DNA from: Cryphonectria parasitica EP155 | Taxonomy: Eukaryota > Ascomycota > Sordariomycetes > Diaporthales > Cryphonectriaceae | Assembly (NCBI RefSeq): GCF_011745365.1 | Contig: NW_024468911.1 | Span: 2,660,759 to 2,724,758 of the forward strand | Reading direction: 5' to 3' | Length of the DNA: 64,000 nucleotides | Shown: piece after piece, positions 32,323-43,778 of the stretch | Layout: each line of letters starts with the position of its first letter | How positions within the stretch are numbered: the stretch's first letter is position 1 | Notes under the pieces: model-generated | What the model was told of the DNA's origin: nothing | What the model saw: the letters and a program-made list of their open reading frames with translations, nothing else | Database searches by the model: none | Translations under genes and position numbers: made by a program

Positions 32323-35307
32323 AAACACCCCCAGGTGAACAGCAGAGAACGGTGTGGTATACGTCTTCCGACCACAGAGAAAGGGACCGATACTTGCTCA
32401 CCGACCGTTGAAAGCTACAGTACCGTAGGCACAGTACATCTCGGCTACAAGGAGCGAACAGGGCTCACCCACACACCATGTCCAAACCCTTGCCACGGCC
32501 ATGTGTGAATCCTTCGTCCCGTCGTTCGGAAAGGGTCCCGCTTTGGGCAAAGATGGAGGACTGTTACGACTTTACTGCCATGGAAGATCTGGGATCACCG
32601 TTAGTATCTCAACCTCGCAACACTACACTTATTTGGAGTCGCAACGACTTTGCCGCCGTCGACGATCGGTCAACACACCGAGCGTTAGAGGAGGTCAAAC
32701 CTGCTTGATTTCAGCCGAAGATTCCAGTCCGTCTTTGCCGTCTTTGCCGTCTCTTCTCGCCTCATTCGCATGAGGGGGTGGGGGAGGGGGGCTTCTCTTC
32801 CTCAACGCAACATGAGAGAGAGAAAGAGAGAGAAGGCCTGCCGCAAGCAACTTCGGTGATTTTGTGATGGATGATACTCGCGCCTGAATAGCGCCGGAGC
32901 AGGTCCGCGACTTCACTCAAACAATCGGCGAGGCGGGCGTGCAGGATGCTGCTGATGTGTCGATTTTTTTTCGAGTCTAGACTAACTTTTTCCTTCCATA
33001 CACCCGAGAGGCCCTCGCGCAGGAGTCCAGTCCTAGTGCCAAACCTGTCAGTGCTGTTTTGGCAGGCCCCGTCGTCATCGTCAAAATTTTCTGGCTCGCA
33101 CCTGCCACCTTACTCGCTATACGCAGCAACAACACTAATTTGGAGGATGGTAGCCTATGTGCTGTAGTCGATATGTTGCCACGTCCCAAGACGCAAGCAC
33201 ATGTTCTTCTCATCTTGGGCCAGCTGCCCTATTCTTCACAACGACAAACCCTATTTCCGTGAGTGACCACCTCTCGAGCTTTCTCCTCTCTCGCTGGATC
33301 GGAAGTTCCGAGGTCTCGTCCCCTCCCCCCTCTCCTTAGTTGAACAGCGTTACAGTCAAAGATAAGGGCTGTCGAGCAGCCAGACAGGCTGCGCAGGCAA
33401 GGTAGCAACGAGACGACGTTTGCATGTGCTGGATACAGCAGGCTTCATCACCATGCATCATGCAGTTCTTCTTTTGGGGTCTAGCCCTTGTCCCCATGGG
33501 CCCCAAGAACGAGCTACACTCCCGCCCCTCCACCACAATCTGTTTCTAACGGTTTGCAATGCAGCGAATCACATGGCCACCTGTTACGCACCTAGAGGAT
33601 TTTCTGATGGGACCCTTATGTGTCTGTCAGACCGCACATCTGGGGCTAGAGACTGGACCGGCTAATATGACGACTACACAAACCGATTGGTATCGTCCCA
33701 TCCTTCTTGAATTCGCCTTAGGAAGAAGTCCCCTCTCATGGCCACTGTATTCGATGCAGAAGAGACCCCCATTCTGTGCAGGAAATGGACTGCTTGGGGA
33801 GAAGATCTGAATCTTGTTCCCCTCTTGGCGTCTCGCGATAATGCCTGCTCGTCCTATGGCGCATCCTTCAAGGTCGGCTAAGAGGAGGGGGCAGAACCTT
33901 CTTCCCGCAGGCTCTCTATTACCCTTCTATTCCCTCCTTCAGTGCTGAAACCCCCACACACATGAGCTTTCTCTTCTTCTTCAAGCGGCAGCAGTTTGGA
34001 CCTTTGGGTCGGTCACTTGCTGACGGGCATGTGAAGCCACAGGCAGCGGATGTCACAGCGGGTTGCATGCAAGTTACATGTGGTGGCCCCCTCCCCAACC
34101 CCTCTGAATGAGGACATTGTGTGAACAAGCCAGAGGGCAAGGTTGCCTCATGTCACCCGGTACCATAAATACCAGCCCTCGGTTGACTTCAGGCTAATGC
34201 AAGTCGGCTGGAGCTTGTTGTGATGCTACTGCAGGACCTTTTGTATCTGATATTTGGGAAACATAACCTCCCTCTTTTTCTCTCTCTTTCAACTGGTGAG
34301 CGAGTGCTCTCTCCACCTTTCGCAGAGTTGGGCTTCATCGGAAGGAGGGTCCAGATAACTCATTGCAAGATAACTGGCAGGAATCAATGAAGAGGGGTGG
34401 AAAGAGGGGGGCGAGCCCAAGAGGGAGCACTTTCTAGATGTCTCTCATCCTGAAATGTCCGATCCCTGCCTCAAGTCACACACACACATACACAACTTTT
34501 CCCTCTAGTTCCTTACTCTTCATGTGCGAGCCTTATACTACTACTCCGCTTTCTGGGGAACTCCTCCTGCTCCTCCTCTTTCGTTCTTGCGGCCTTCTAT
34601 CTTGTCATACCCACAAACATGCTTGGGTCCCCCGGTCGACTTGCTATCGCCCTCTTGCATTGATCATCCCTGGGTTAGCTACCATTGAGTAACACCCCCC
34701 GAATCAAGATCATGCCAGGCCGGAAAGGGGTGGGCGTCTTGACGGAACCGAGCTTCCTGGTCTTGGAAATGGTATCGAGGGGCGGGGCGGATTTTTTTGT
34801 CGATGTGCCTTTTTGTATACGGGGGGAGAGAAGTGGAAGAGAGAAGAAGGGAAGGAAAGTGGGAGAGGGAGGGGGAGAGGGAGGAGATAAATGGCCTTCT
34901 TCCTTCGTCAATCTATCCCGCTCCGCCTTCGTCCACCCTCTCCTCCCACTTGTCCCAATATCTAGCCACCTGCTTCTTGCCCACACATCCCACGCCGCTA
35001 TCAACTAGGCTCAGTTAACCTTCCTGAAGCAGACTCTTGCCCCCGTCGTCCAACCCCGTGAACCCTTTGTAGAGGGCAGGAGGACGCCGCTGTTTGAGAC
35101 AGCAGGGCCTTACCAGTTCTCCCCCACCAAAAGGCGGCACCCTCGTCAAGCAACACAACGTTGCGTCCAGCTTTGCCCTGCCCTGCCCCGTTCCTGACGG
35201 CTGTGCTGTAAGTGTGTCGGCTCCCAGCCCTAACGAGGACCACCACGGCAAATCCCCCTGGGCTTTATCCCCACGTTTCACCCCACGCCCACGACATCAC
35301 CTGGACG
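30342..35307. other. 5 kb gene-poor interval upstream of the polyol dehydrogenase
   Basis: No gene is recognised on either strand. Short open frames show no family features and fit chance. The stretch contains CT/TC and CACA low-complexity (30526-30590), a (GT)n tract (32292-32318), GA-rich sequence (34840-34890) and, from about 34900, a pyrimidine-rich stretch that looks like the leader of the gene at 35308. The last 1-2 kb presumably hold its promoter. Confidence 0.5.
32292..32318 (+). repeat. (GT)n microsatellite
   Basis: About 13 uninterrupted GT units in intergenic sequence. Nothing suggests function. Confidence 0.9.
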
Positions 35308-37135
35308 ATGGCGCCTTCTGCCATGATGGAGGACAAGATGGAGCCTATGCATACGGGCTCTTCGTATACGAAGCCGTCTACAGTTGTGGCATCCGTCTTG
35401 CATGGCGCTCGAGACCTGCGATTGGTGAGTTTATAATTTTTCATTTTCTTTCTCTCAATCAAAAAGAGACGGAGAAGAGTTCTTCATGGCAGTCATCACT
35501 ACTGTTTTAGGTCTCACTGTAACACAAGATCTCGCGTCCTCTTCTTCCCGGCCGGGACCCAGCCAGTCGGTAAACCGCCTGCTGTTTCCGGCAAAAGAGG
35601 GGAGAGGGGGAGGGGAAAAATCACCTTTTTGTGTGTGAGAGACTGAAAGAAAGATGACCCGCATAAGCAAACCCTGGAAAGCCTTTCTACCATGTACACT
35701 TTTTTTTCTGACCACATCCTCTTAAACCCACACAGGAGCACAGGTCGATCGACCCTCCAGCGGCAGGAGAGCTTCAGATCGCCATCCGCTCCACGGGCAT
35801 CTGTGGTTCCGACGTGTCCTACTTCAAAAAATTTGCCAATGGTGACTTGTGTGCGTGCCAGCCCATATCCCTAGGCCATGAGTCCTCGGGTGTGGTGACT
35901 GCTATTGGCGCCCAGGTGGGTGGCTTCTCCATCGGCGACCGCGTGGCCCTCGAGGTCGGCGTGCCGTGTGGGCAATGCGGCATTTGCAGGAAGGGGCGGT
36001 ATAATCTCTGCAGAAAGATGCGATTCAGAAGCAGTGCGAAGAGCTTCCCGCACTTTCAGGGGACGCTGCAGGAGCAGATTAACCATCCGGCTGTGTGGTG
36101 CCACAAGTGAGTTTTCTTTTGAATTTGGAAGGAGAGGAGAGGGGCATCAGGGAGGAAGAAAAGGGGAGGGGAGGGGGGAGAAGGAAAAAAGGGGCAGTAA
36201 AAGAAAGAAACAAGGAAAAAGCAAGAGCTTCCTCTTTTTTGCTCACACGTGTTCTCACCAGATTGCCTGACCACATCTCCTTCGACGCCGCGGCCCTCCT
36301 CGAACCCCTCTCGGTAGCTATTCATGCTGTTAACCGCGCAAAGCCTGAGCCCGGCGCCACAGCCCTGGTCATAGGCGCCGGCACCGTCGGCCTCCTCACA
36401 GCCGCCATGGCGCAACAGTCCGGCTGCTCGGTCGTCACCATCTGCGACGTCGATCAGGGCCGCGTCGAATACGCACTCGAGCACGGCTTCGCGACATATG
36501 GCTACGTCGTGCCCCGCCCTCTCCGCGCCTCGTCCTCCAGCTCCTCCGTCTCGTCGGAGATCTCAATGGCTGGTGGGATGGACCGCGGCCGTGGCGGTAA
36601 TGGTGGTGCCATAACTCCTGCGAGTAGCATCTTCTCGACACTGGACACCAGGCTCGAGGGGGCCCGGTCGCTGGCCCAGGACATTCTTGCCGTGTCGAAG
36701 ACCTCTCCCCTCGTCGCTCCCAACGATGACGAGGACGAGGAAGATGACGGCGTCGACATCACCTTCGAGTGCACGGGGAAAGAAGAGTGCATGCACACCG
36801 CCCTGTACGCGACCAAGCCAGGCGGCAAGCTCATTATGGTCGGAATGGGCACGCCTATCCAGACGCTGCCCATGTCCGTCGCCCACCTCCGCGAGGTCGA
36901 CATCCTTGGCATCTTCCGCTACGCAAACACGTACGCTACGGGAATCCGGTTGCTGTGTGCCTCGAAACATGGCAGCGGCAACAAAAGTGGCAAAGCTGGT
37001 GGCCTGCCGAGCCTGGACAACATGGTCACGCACCGGTTCAAGGGACTGCACCGTTCGCGGGAGGCGTTTGAGCTGGCAGGCCGGACGGCTGATGACGAGG
37101 GCAGGCTGGTATTGAAGGTGGTTATTGAGGCGTAA
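35308..37135 (+). CDS. Zinc-dependent polyol dehydrogenase (sorbitol/xylitol dehydrogenase-like MDR)
   Basis: Three exons, 35308-35424, 35736-36106 and 36262-37135, giving 453 aa. Introns are GTGAGT..ACAG and GTGAGT..CCAG with consistent phases. Catalytic zinc ligands are Cys62 (TGICGSD) and His87/Glu88 (GHE). The structural zinc cysteines are 117, 120, 123 and 131 (CGQCGICRKGRYNLC). The NAD-binding Rossmann motif is VIGAGTVGLL. Then comes an insertion of about 80 residues, Ser-rich then Asp/Glu-rich, between the first Rossmann unit and DITFECTG. The end follows normal family order (GGKLIMVGMG, then the FRYANTY element). Known: relatives oxidise sorbitol, xylitol or L-arabinitol with NAD+ in the cytosol. 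Substrate cannot be assigned from sequence. The insertion makes it roughly 100 aa longer than ordinary family members. Confidence 0.82.
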
Positions 37136-37650
37136 AACTAAAGGGGGAAAGCAAAGAGGTCTCTTTTGTCTTTGTTTTCTTTGGCGTTCTTTTGCGTGTT
37201 TCGAAACGGCAGGAGGGTGGCTCTGATTTGAACATGATTTCTGTCCTTGTTTCTTTCACTTGGCTTATGACCACTGGGTCATCCGGTTTGGCGGTCCTCT
37301 GGTAGAGCATGATTTAGAACCATAGGGCCCCCTTCAGAAATATTACATGATTAATGACAACTCATAACAATGCCGGCTATTCGCTTTTGCCGTGATATTA
37401 TCATACACCTTGACTTACTACAATCGAACATCATAACAAGTGTATCCATTTTCCATTCATTCATTTATCCTGGTCTATATGACCTCCCATTTCTTGGGAC
37501 CAGATGAACGCCATGCCATGCCATGCTCTTTCACGCATGTAAATGCCTCCATGCTCCAAGACTCCCGAACACCAGTGCAGAAGTCAGGGAATGCTCCTCA
37601 ATAAAAGGAACAACAAAATGTAACGGGCTTTGTGAAAAAGAAAACGCCAT
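37136..37650. other. 3' region between convergent polyol dehydrogenase and CSN6
   Basis: About 515 bp tail-to-tail between the two genes. It is AT-richer than the coding parts, and no gene is seen. Confidence 0.55.
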
Positions 37651-38861
37651 CTAAAACAGGTCGCCGGCTGCAGATTTGGCAGAGAACTGCTGAGAAGAAA
37701 TAGTGTTGTGCTTCTGAGAAGTCTTGCCAGTCTCGATAGCCGAGAATTTCTTACCAATATCGCGTGTTTCGCCAACCCGGCCCATAAGCTCGTTGAGAAG
37801 TTTGACGGTGGCGACATCGTTCTCCTCACGTAGCATTTCTGTCTTGAATTCCTCGGCATCGGCGGGCTCAACGAGGCTGAGGCGGTGGACCAGAGCTTGA
37901 ATGAGCCTCAAAAGCGTCTGTGAGGGCTCAGTGGAGCCGCCGCCGCTTGCATTGGCTTCCGCCTCAACTTCGGCCATGTAAGGAGGCGGGAGCTTTTGCA
38001 GGTACTTGATGATGAGGTCGATTCGGGACTTGAGCATCTTGATCGCGTTGCCCTTGGTCATCAAAGCGGCGATCATATCCTCGTCTTCTTTTGACAAAGC
38101 CACGGTGTTGGGGTCGACCTTCTCGGTCTCTGCGGAAGGCTGCTTGCCCTTGCCCTTGACATCAACCTCCTTTTTCTGGTCGCGGGTCTGGGCAGATGCA
38201 GCATTTGTTGCACCTCCTGCAACCGAGCTCATACTGATCATCTCGTCCTCGCCGGTCTCCACCACAAAAGGGATTTCCCGAAACTTGAGCCTGGGCTGCG
38301 CATCGCCGTCCTTCATCTCCTTGTCCTCGCCATCATCTTGGGCTTCCTTGTTGCCGCCCTCAACCTCGTAATTCGTCTCATACAGCGTTACGGGAAGCGT
38401 CCCACCGGCAGACTCCTCAGTAAGCTCTTCGGTGTGGAAACCAAGCAAAATGGCAGACTCGTTACGCTCGAGAATTTGGTTGTGAATGGGTAACACATTG
38501 GGGCCGGGGCCGCTTCGAGGCAGCAGAGTGTACCAACCCACCAAGTCGAGCTCGCGATCCTTGTGAACAGCTCTCACTACAGACTCGGGTTAGAAACAGA
38601 CACAGTCTGGAGAGGATGTGTGTGGGGGTGCTGACTCTGTTCTAGGCGAGTGTCAAACCAGTGCAAGTCTAGTTTGAAGTCATCATTACGATCTCCAGGC
38701 ACCGTCTTGACCTCGTATGCGAACTCGATGCTGATCTCACGACCATTCTGCTGGCCAAACAAAGCGCCAACAATTGGACCTGGTTGCGCCCGCAAGGTGT
38801 GTCTCACCACGTAATCGGAGATTGCGATTAGAGGCAAAGGGTGAAGGATGACGTGCTCCAT
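37651..38861 (-). CDS. CSN6: COP9 signalosome subunit 6 (MPN-domain protein)
   Basis: Two exons, 38861-38636 and 38576-37651, giving 383 aa. The intron is GTCAGC..TGTAG, 59 bp, joining LEQ to MRAVHKDRELDLVGWYT. The MPN fold spans about residues 4-140: LHPLPLIAISDYVVRH-type start, GALFGQQNGREISIEFAYEV, then the LVGWYTLLPRSGP segment and LPIHNQI. The JAMM zinc ligands (HxH..SxxD) are absent, as expected for subunit 6, an MPN-minus scaffold paired with catalytic CSN5. The C-terminal half forms the helical bundle segment (SRIDLIIKYLQKLPPPYMAEV). A variable Lys/Asp-rich insert separates the two parts. Known: the COP9 complex removes NEDD8 from cullins in nucleus and cytoplasm and affects fungal development. 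It converges with the polyol dehydrogenase gene. Confidence 0.88.
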
Positions 38862-41489
38862 GTTGAACCGGCTGACGGCAGCTCAAGAGGAGCCAAGGGG
38901 CGGATTGTTGCTGTTGGGTTCGTGTGTATCGTCAGGAGGAGGGAGTGTAGGCAAAGGCAGCGGCGGAGCCCGGGTTTGGATGTTAATAGGTCACGCGCGG
39001 GAATCTCAAGGCTGTAGAGGTTAGGCGGGTGCCGACTCGTGTCTCGATTTGTCGCTGTCGTTCTTCTCCACCTCGTTTCCGCGTCGTTCGTTCGAGGCCT
39101 CGATTATTTCTGAGGGATCGGGTCGTCGTGTCGGTCGTCGCTGGCAGCAACGCTGGCAGCAGGGAAAGAAACGGAAATTGGCCTGGTGATCAGCCGAAGA
39201 AGGATGGGCAGTCCGTTGAGCTGACTGGACCTCACAAATTACACTGACAATGGCCTGAGAAGGAGGAGCTGGAGCTGGGATGGTATGTGGCGGATCTTTT
39301 TGAGGGGATCTTTGTAAGCTCGTAGGACAGAGCTATGGAGTTGTCTCTTGGTGGGCTGTACAAGCACATAAAAGCAGGCACGGCACAATAGCTCCAGGAA
39401 GCACACATGGGCGGGTGGTGGTAGCACGTGCCAGCTAAAGGTTCGTGCGTCTTTGAGCTGCCCGGGATGGGAGGCATGTAGTAGTGGGGTATGGTGGGGG
39501 AGGGACCCTTGTGCTTAGCTGCTCAACCTAGGCCCACTATTACAAAGGTCTCGGGTGGATCCTTTTTACAGGGCGCAAGTAAGCCAATATCAGAGAGCAA
39601 GCCGATTACCTGCAAACATGCAGCGTTCGTCTTGGTAACTGTGATGCGAATTGCAAACAGACAAATTTCCGATTACCTTTGTCTTTCTTGCATAATCAAA
39701 GCTTGATTCTGTGTTGTCTATAAACTATTTCATTCAAGACGTTATTTTTGTCTCTCCAGAGCTTCTACCACAATGAATGGCTATGGAACCTTTCATTCTG
39801 GAATCTATGGTTTGTGGAATCGCCTAATAAACTGTACGTTACAGCATTGACATTGGACCCTCCTCTATGACGCCTTTCGGAGTCTTGTGTGGTGCTGGCG
39901 GGAGCAGTGGACTAAGAGGACTCCTGTTTCCACGCACATTATAACACTGAGGCGGTCATGAAGTTTTCAGCCATAGATCATGAGATGGCTTTACATGGCT
40001 GAGTCCAGTTGTTACATTGGCCTAGAGCATCCTGAATACATGTGTCTAGGCCTCAAATGTGGGGGTTATTCGAGGCATGCTCAGTAACTTTCCCTTTGTA
40101 TTCTCTATATTAATTGCTTCAGCCTTACTAACTTACGATTGTCAGCCTGTTTCATAACTATTTTCGTCATCCAGTTGGGTTTATTCGAACTTGAACGGTT
40201 GAATACCTACCCTTTCCAACAATAGAAAAATAATTACTAATTTTCATAATCATGGAAGCAGACTAAAGGTCACAATGCAACTCAGCCCAATATATTTAAC
40301 AAAAGTAAATCAGCCTGGTCTAAGCAAAATGTGATGTGAAGAGAAAAGGAGCAAAAAGGAAGGGAGGGAGGGGCTGGTTCAGTGGCCTCACTCCCTGACT
40401 TAAACAGTGAGGTGTGGGTTCCCATCACCCTCCTTTGGCTCTCTTTCAGACAAAGGTTCTTGCAGTTAGTGCTGTATACTGAAGTCAGATAACATAATGA
40501 CAGATGAGGAATATCTATAGGGGTTTCTTCTGTTTATTCAATATTAAAACTAGCTCTCTTTCATAATGTTTCTGATTTTCACTAAGTATTCATTATGCCA
40601 TGCTCACACCATCCACCTACTCCTAGTAGGCTACCTACTTAAGTACTTTATAGTAAGTGTCAGTTTGAGAGGAACAGTCTTGGTGCATTGCTCATTCTCT
40701 AGTCTCATAATCTGAATATTGCAACTGGTTCTGAATTGTGAGTTTCTTGATTACTGGGCCATGGCGTAAGAGGCTTGTTCTATTCATCTGAAAAAGGAAA
40801 CCCCCAAGCATGTATTAATCAACAGACTTGTGTGTGCAAACAGAAAAGCCTCCAGCAATATTCCATCGCCATGTGCATGTTTCTGTCAGCATCGTGGAAT
40901 ATCCAGATTGTGCCTGCTTGATGAAATCAACCCCCCCCCCCCGGGGCGCCCAATAAGAAATGCAGAAAATAAGTAGGAAGCTTCCATGTCTCAAGTGGAT
41001 TGCAGAGTTGATGAACTATTTTCCATGTGAAGCAAATACTGTGGATGTGTATGCATGACACATCAATAATCCAATTTGGGCTTTCAATACAAGTGGTCTC
41101 ACAAGCCATTGGCTTATCCGCAGAGGCTCAATAACCATCAAGGAAGAAATATCCCACAATATATGCGTCTTCTCCACTGCCGCACTCCTTTGTTGGCCAG
41201 GCAAGTAGAGGGTTTGTAGGTAACAGCTCCTCTGAAAGAGACCGGCAAGGCTGCAGGGTGAAAAGTACTGAATTCATATGCTAGAGAGCAAAGAGCATGT
41301 TGTCAATGGTATCATAGAGCTGCTTCTCTTCATCATCAGTCCTGCCTTTAGTTCCAAGTTTGTATGCCCAACAACATAAGAATAGGCAAAGATGCAGTCC
41401 TATTTTTGAGAAATCAGATTCTTACTACATCATCATCCTAATCCAAGGCCCGAGAGGTGACTGTACATATCCAAGAACTGCTGTCGAAC
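38862..41489. other. Long intergenic region with an AT-rich core
   Basis: The first 400 bp contain the CSN6 promoter. From about 39,700 to 41,450 the base composition is visibly more AT-rich than elsewhere, with many TA and AAT runs and few long open frames. No gene, transposase or terminal repeats are recognised. A 12-C run at 40931-40942 and a tRNA-like patch near 40,375-40,430 lie in it. It may include the promoter and leader of the gene at 41490. Confidence 0.5.
40375..40430 (+). other. Weak tRNA-like patch (A-box and B-box resemblance)
   Basis: TGGTTCAGTGG at 40375-40385 fits a tRNA A box. About 30 nt on, GGTTCCCATC (40417-40426) resembles a degenerate B box. Between them is a perfect 7-bp inverted repeat, CCTCACT (40386-40392) with AGTGAGG (40406-40412). 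It does not fold as a full tRNA (no acceptor stem, no proper anticodon loop), so a decayed tRNA or a tRNA-derived SINE head is possible, and chance is not excluded. Confidence 0.25.
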
Positions 41490-43739
41490 ATGGCTTCTTC
41501 TCTGCCTCCTACACAACAGAGAGAAATGCCCAGCCTTCCTCTCTATCCCTTCACAACTAACCACCATCTGATGGCACCAGGCCCCAACATGGAGATGCTG
41601 AGTGCCCTTCCGGTCAAGAGAGGACCAGAGGACGAGGTCCAATTTGTCTCTGCTCACAGTGTGAAGAAGTGCCGTGGCAGCAGAGAGTCAACCCCCGCCC
41701 AGGACCAACAGGCGGCAGCAGAACAGAGCAACAGCGTACATCAAACCCAGGGCCTCATGAGCGGGGCTGAGGACAATAGGGATTCTCCATGCAGTCCAGC
41801 AGCCAGAGGGCCGTCACCAGGCAAGCCACAACCAGCGATCCATCGTGTCGTGTCGGTGCCAATGAACATGGGAGACTATGTCTTCCCTCCCCCTCCCGTA
41901 ACAACTCCGAGCCAGATCTTGCGCAGTTCTCCCATGCTCTCACCGAAGCAGCTCCCTCAAACGATGCTTCGACGGCCGGCTGCTGACCACTTCCCAGCGC
42001 ATCCAAGCATCGCTGCTACGACTACTGGACTGCCACCTCCTATGCACCAGCGTGGACTGCATGTACCCTGGGGCATGGCCGGTCTCTATCCTCAACCTGC
42101 GCCAGTGGAGCCAAACCCGAACTGGAACCCCCTGGCCCCGCTGCCTCCTGTTGAGCCTCAACATTCTGGGAAGCCTGCTGAGAAACAGAGCCCAGAGCTT
42201 TCGCCAAGACGTTCTCTTGCGCCTAACAAGGACTCTTGGCCAGTTTCACCACCTGCCTGCCTTTCCCAACGTCGAGAGGATGTATCCAGCCAACATGTCC
42301 ACGAAGCCGAATCGAATCGTACTCGGAAGACACCAGAGCCACAGCGTTCGGCCGATAGGCCTCCTGCAGACCAGGCAGTAGACGTATCAGCTCGACCAGC
42401 CTCGCCGGCTCCTCCTTTTTCTCCTCTTCCTCCTCTTCCACAAGCCGAGACCAGTGCGCAGCCTCAACATCTGGCCCAGGCACCATTTTCCACCAGCCCA
42501 CCAACGACAACCCAAACTCACCAGGAGGTGCCCACAACGACTGCTGCTGCTGCTGCTACTGCCTGCAACAGTGATATGCCGACGAGCGCACAGCAGCCAC
42601 AAGCCATAAAACCTCCCTGCCTGATATGCGAGCAGATGCGCCAGCAGCAGGCCCTCATCAACCAGGCCAACAACATTCCCGTTGGAAATGGTACTCCTCA
42701 TCTACAGCAGCACGGCTGGCACGGTCTAAATGCGTTTCAACAACAGCTACACCTGGCACACCAGGCTGCGATGGGTACCAATGTGGGCATGCAGAACTTT
42801 CAGCTCAGGTTTCAACCCTTGCTACCTGCCCAGCTCCCCATGGGATATGCCATACCACAGGTTCCAGGCCACGTTCCGATGTCGATGCAGAGGGTAGGCG
42901 TAGCCTCCAACATGAGTGCAGGTGAGCAACTGCAGGGCGGCGGCGGCATCTTCCCAATTCAGGGCAACCAGAACCAAGCCCAGCAAGCCTCCACAAACCA
43001 GGTACTCCCTCAGACCTACACCGGCGTCACTCAGTTTCTACGTCCTGAGTTCTACCAGAACCAAATCCAACCTCCTCAGCAGGCCATCCAAACGCTGAAA
43101 CCTGTCTTGGCTTCCCCACACGCTCCAGTTCCAGCAGTACTAGCGTCGCCTGCTTTGCCAGCAACCGCTCAATCTTCAGGGCCCTCTCCAACATCCCAAG
43201 CCCCTCAACCAGCAGCAACAACCGCCGCAACAGCCGCCGAGCCACGCAAACCATCCCCCAACCTCATCGTCGATATTGCCGAGACTTGCGAGGAGATATT
43301 CCCCTGGGACGAGGTAGCAAAGAGACACGGTGTGTCCCGCGTCAAGGTCGTCGACACCTTCGCCGCCGTCATCCAGCTGCCCCTCCTCCGCTGCACGACC
43401 GACAAAAAGCGACACGGGAAGCTCGCCACTAGCAGGCTCCGGGAGTACACCAAGGCGAAGAAGGACGTGGAGGCTGCGAATAGTCCTTCAGCGACGAAGA
43501 CGACGACGACTCCCACAAAATCTACGACGACAGCAGCAGCAACAGCCACAGTCCCAATCCAGGCCTGCCTCTCACGACCACCACAGAGCTGTGAGGGCCA
43601 GCTTCATACCAAGCAGGCGCCGCATGCAACGCAGGATAGGCCCCTCCTGCCAGGTGTGCTCGAGATGGCCAACACGATGGCCCCGCTCGGTCTCCCGTCT
43701 ACGCTCACGAACGGGCTGGCCGGGCCATGGCAGCAATAA
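41490..43739 (+). CDS. Q/P-rich protein of unknown function with conserved C-terminal module
   Basis: A single open frame of 749 aa from the ATG at 41490. I do not recognise a named family. Most of the protein is low-complexity Pro/Gln/Thr/Ser sequence with strings such as FQQQLHLAHQAAMGTN, typical of fungal transcription or chromatin-associated scaffolds. A short CLICEQMRQQQ element is at about residue 377. The only ordered-looking part is residues 590-660: IVDIAETCEEIFPWDEVAKR, then HGVSRVKVVDTF and AAVIQLPLLRCTTDKKRHGK. It looks helix-turn-helix-like and I believe similar segments occur in other ascomycete hypothetical proteins, though that is recollection, not a search. The tail is Thr/Ala-rich. 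An upstream exon cannot be excluded. It lies tail-to-tail with a small Cys-rich gene 39 bp away, on the edge of an AT-rich interval. Confidence 0.6.
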   Translation: MASSLPPTQQREMPSLPLYPFTTNHHLMAPGPNMEMLSALPVKRGPEDEVQFVSAHSVKKCRGSRESTPAQDQQAAAEQSNSVHQTQGLMSGAEDNRDSPCSPAARGPSPGKPQPAIHRVVSVPMNMGDYVFPPPPVTTPSQILRSSPMLSPKQLPQTMLRRPAADHFPAHPSIAATTTGLPPPMHQRGLHVPWGMAGLYPQPAPVEPNPNWNPLAPLPPVEPQHSGKPAEKQSPELSPRRSLAPNKDSWPVSPPACLSQRREDVSSQHVHEAESNRTRKTPEPQRSADRPPADQAVDVSARPASPAPPFSPLPPLPQAETSAQPQHLAQAPFSTSPPTTTQTHQEVPTTTAAAAATACNSDMPTSAQQPQAIKPPCLICEQMRQQQALINQANNIPVGNGTPHLQQHGWHGLNAFQQQLHLAHQAAMGTNVGMQNFQLRFQPLLPAQLPMGYAIPQVPGHVPMSMQRVGVASNMSAGEQLQGGGGIFPIQGNQNQAQQASTNQVLPQTYTGVTQFLRPEFYQNQIQPPQQAIQTLKPVLASPHAPVPAVLASPALPATAQSSGPSPTSQAPQPAATTAATAAEPRKPSPNLIVDIAETCEEIFPWDEVAKRHGVSRVKVVDTFAAVIQLPLLRCTTDKKRHGKLATSRLREYTKAKKDVEAANSPSATKTTTTPTKSTTTAAATATVPIQACLSRPPQSCEGQLHTKQAPHATQDRPLLPGVLEMANTMAPLGLPSTLTNGLAGPWQQ

Positions 43740-43778
43740 GGAGACCTTCCGCTTCTTCTCCCTTTTGTTTCCCCCTTT

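Noticed and set aside
34438..35200. Short frames before the polyol dehydrogenase as separate genes
   Set aside because: They sit in pyrimidine-rich leader-like DNA and contain no recognisable features.
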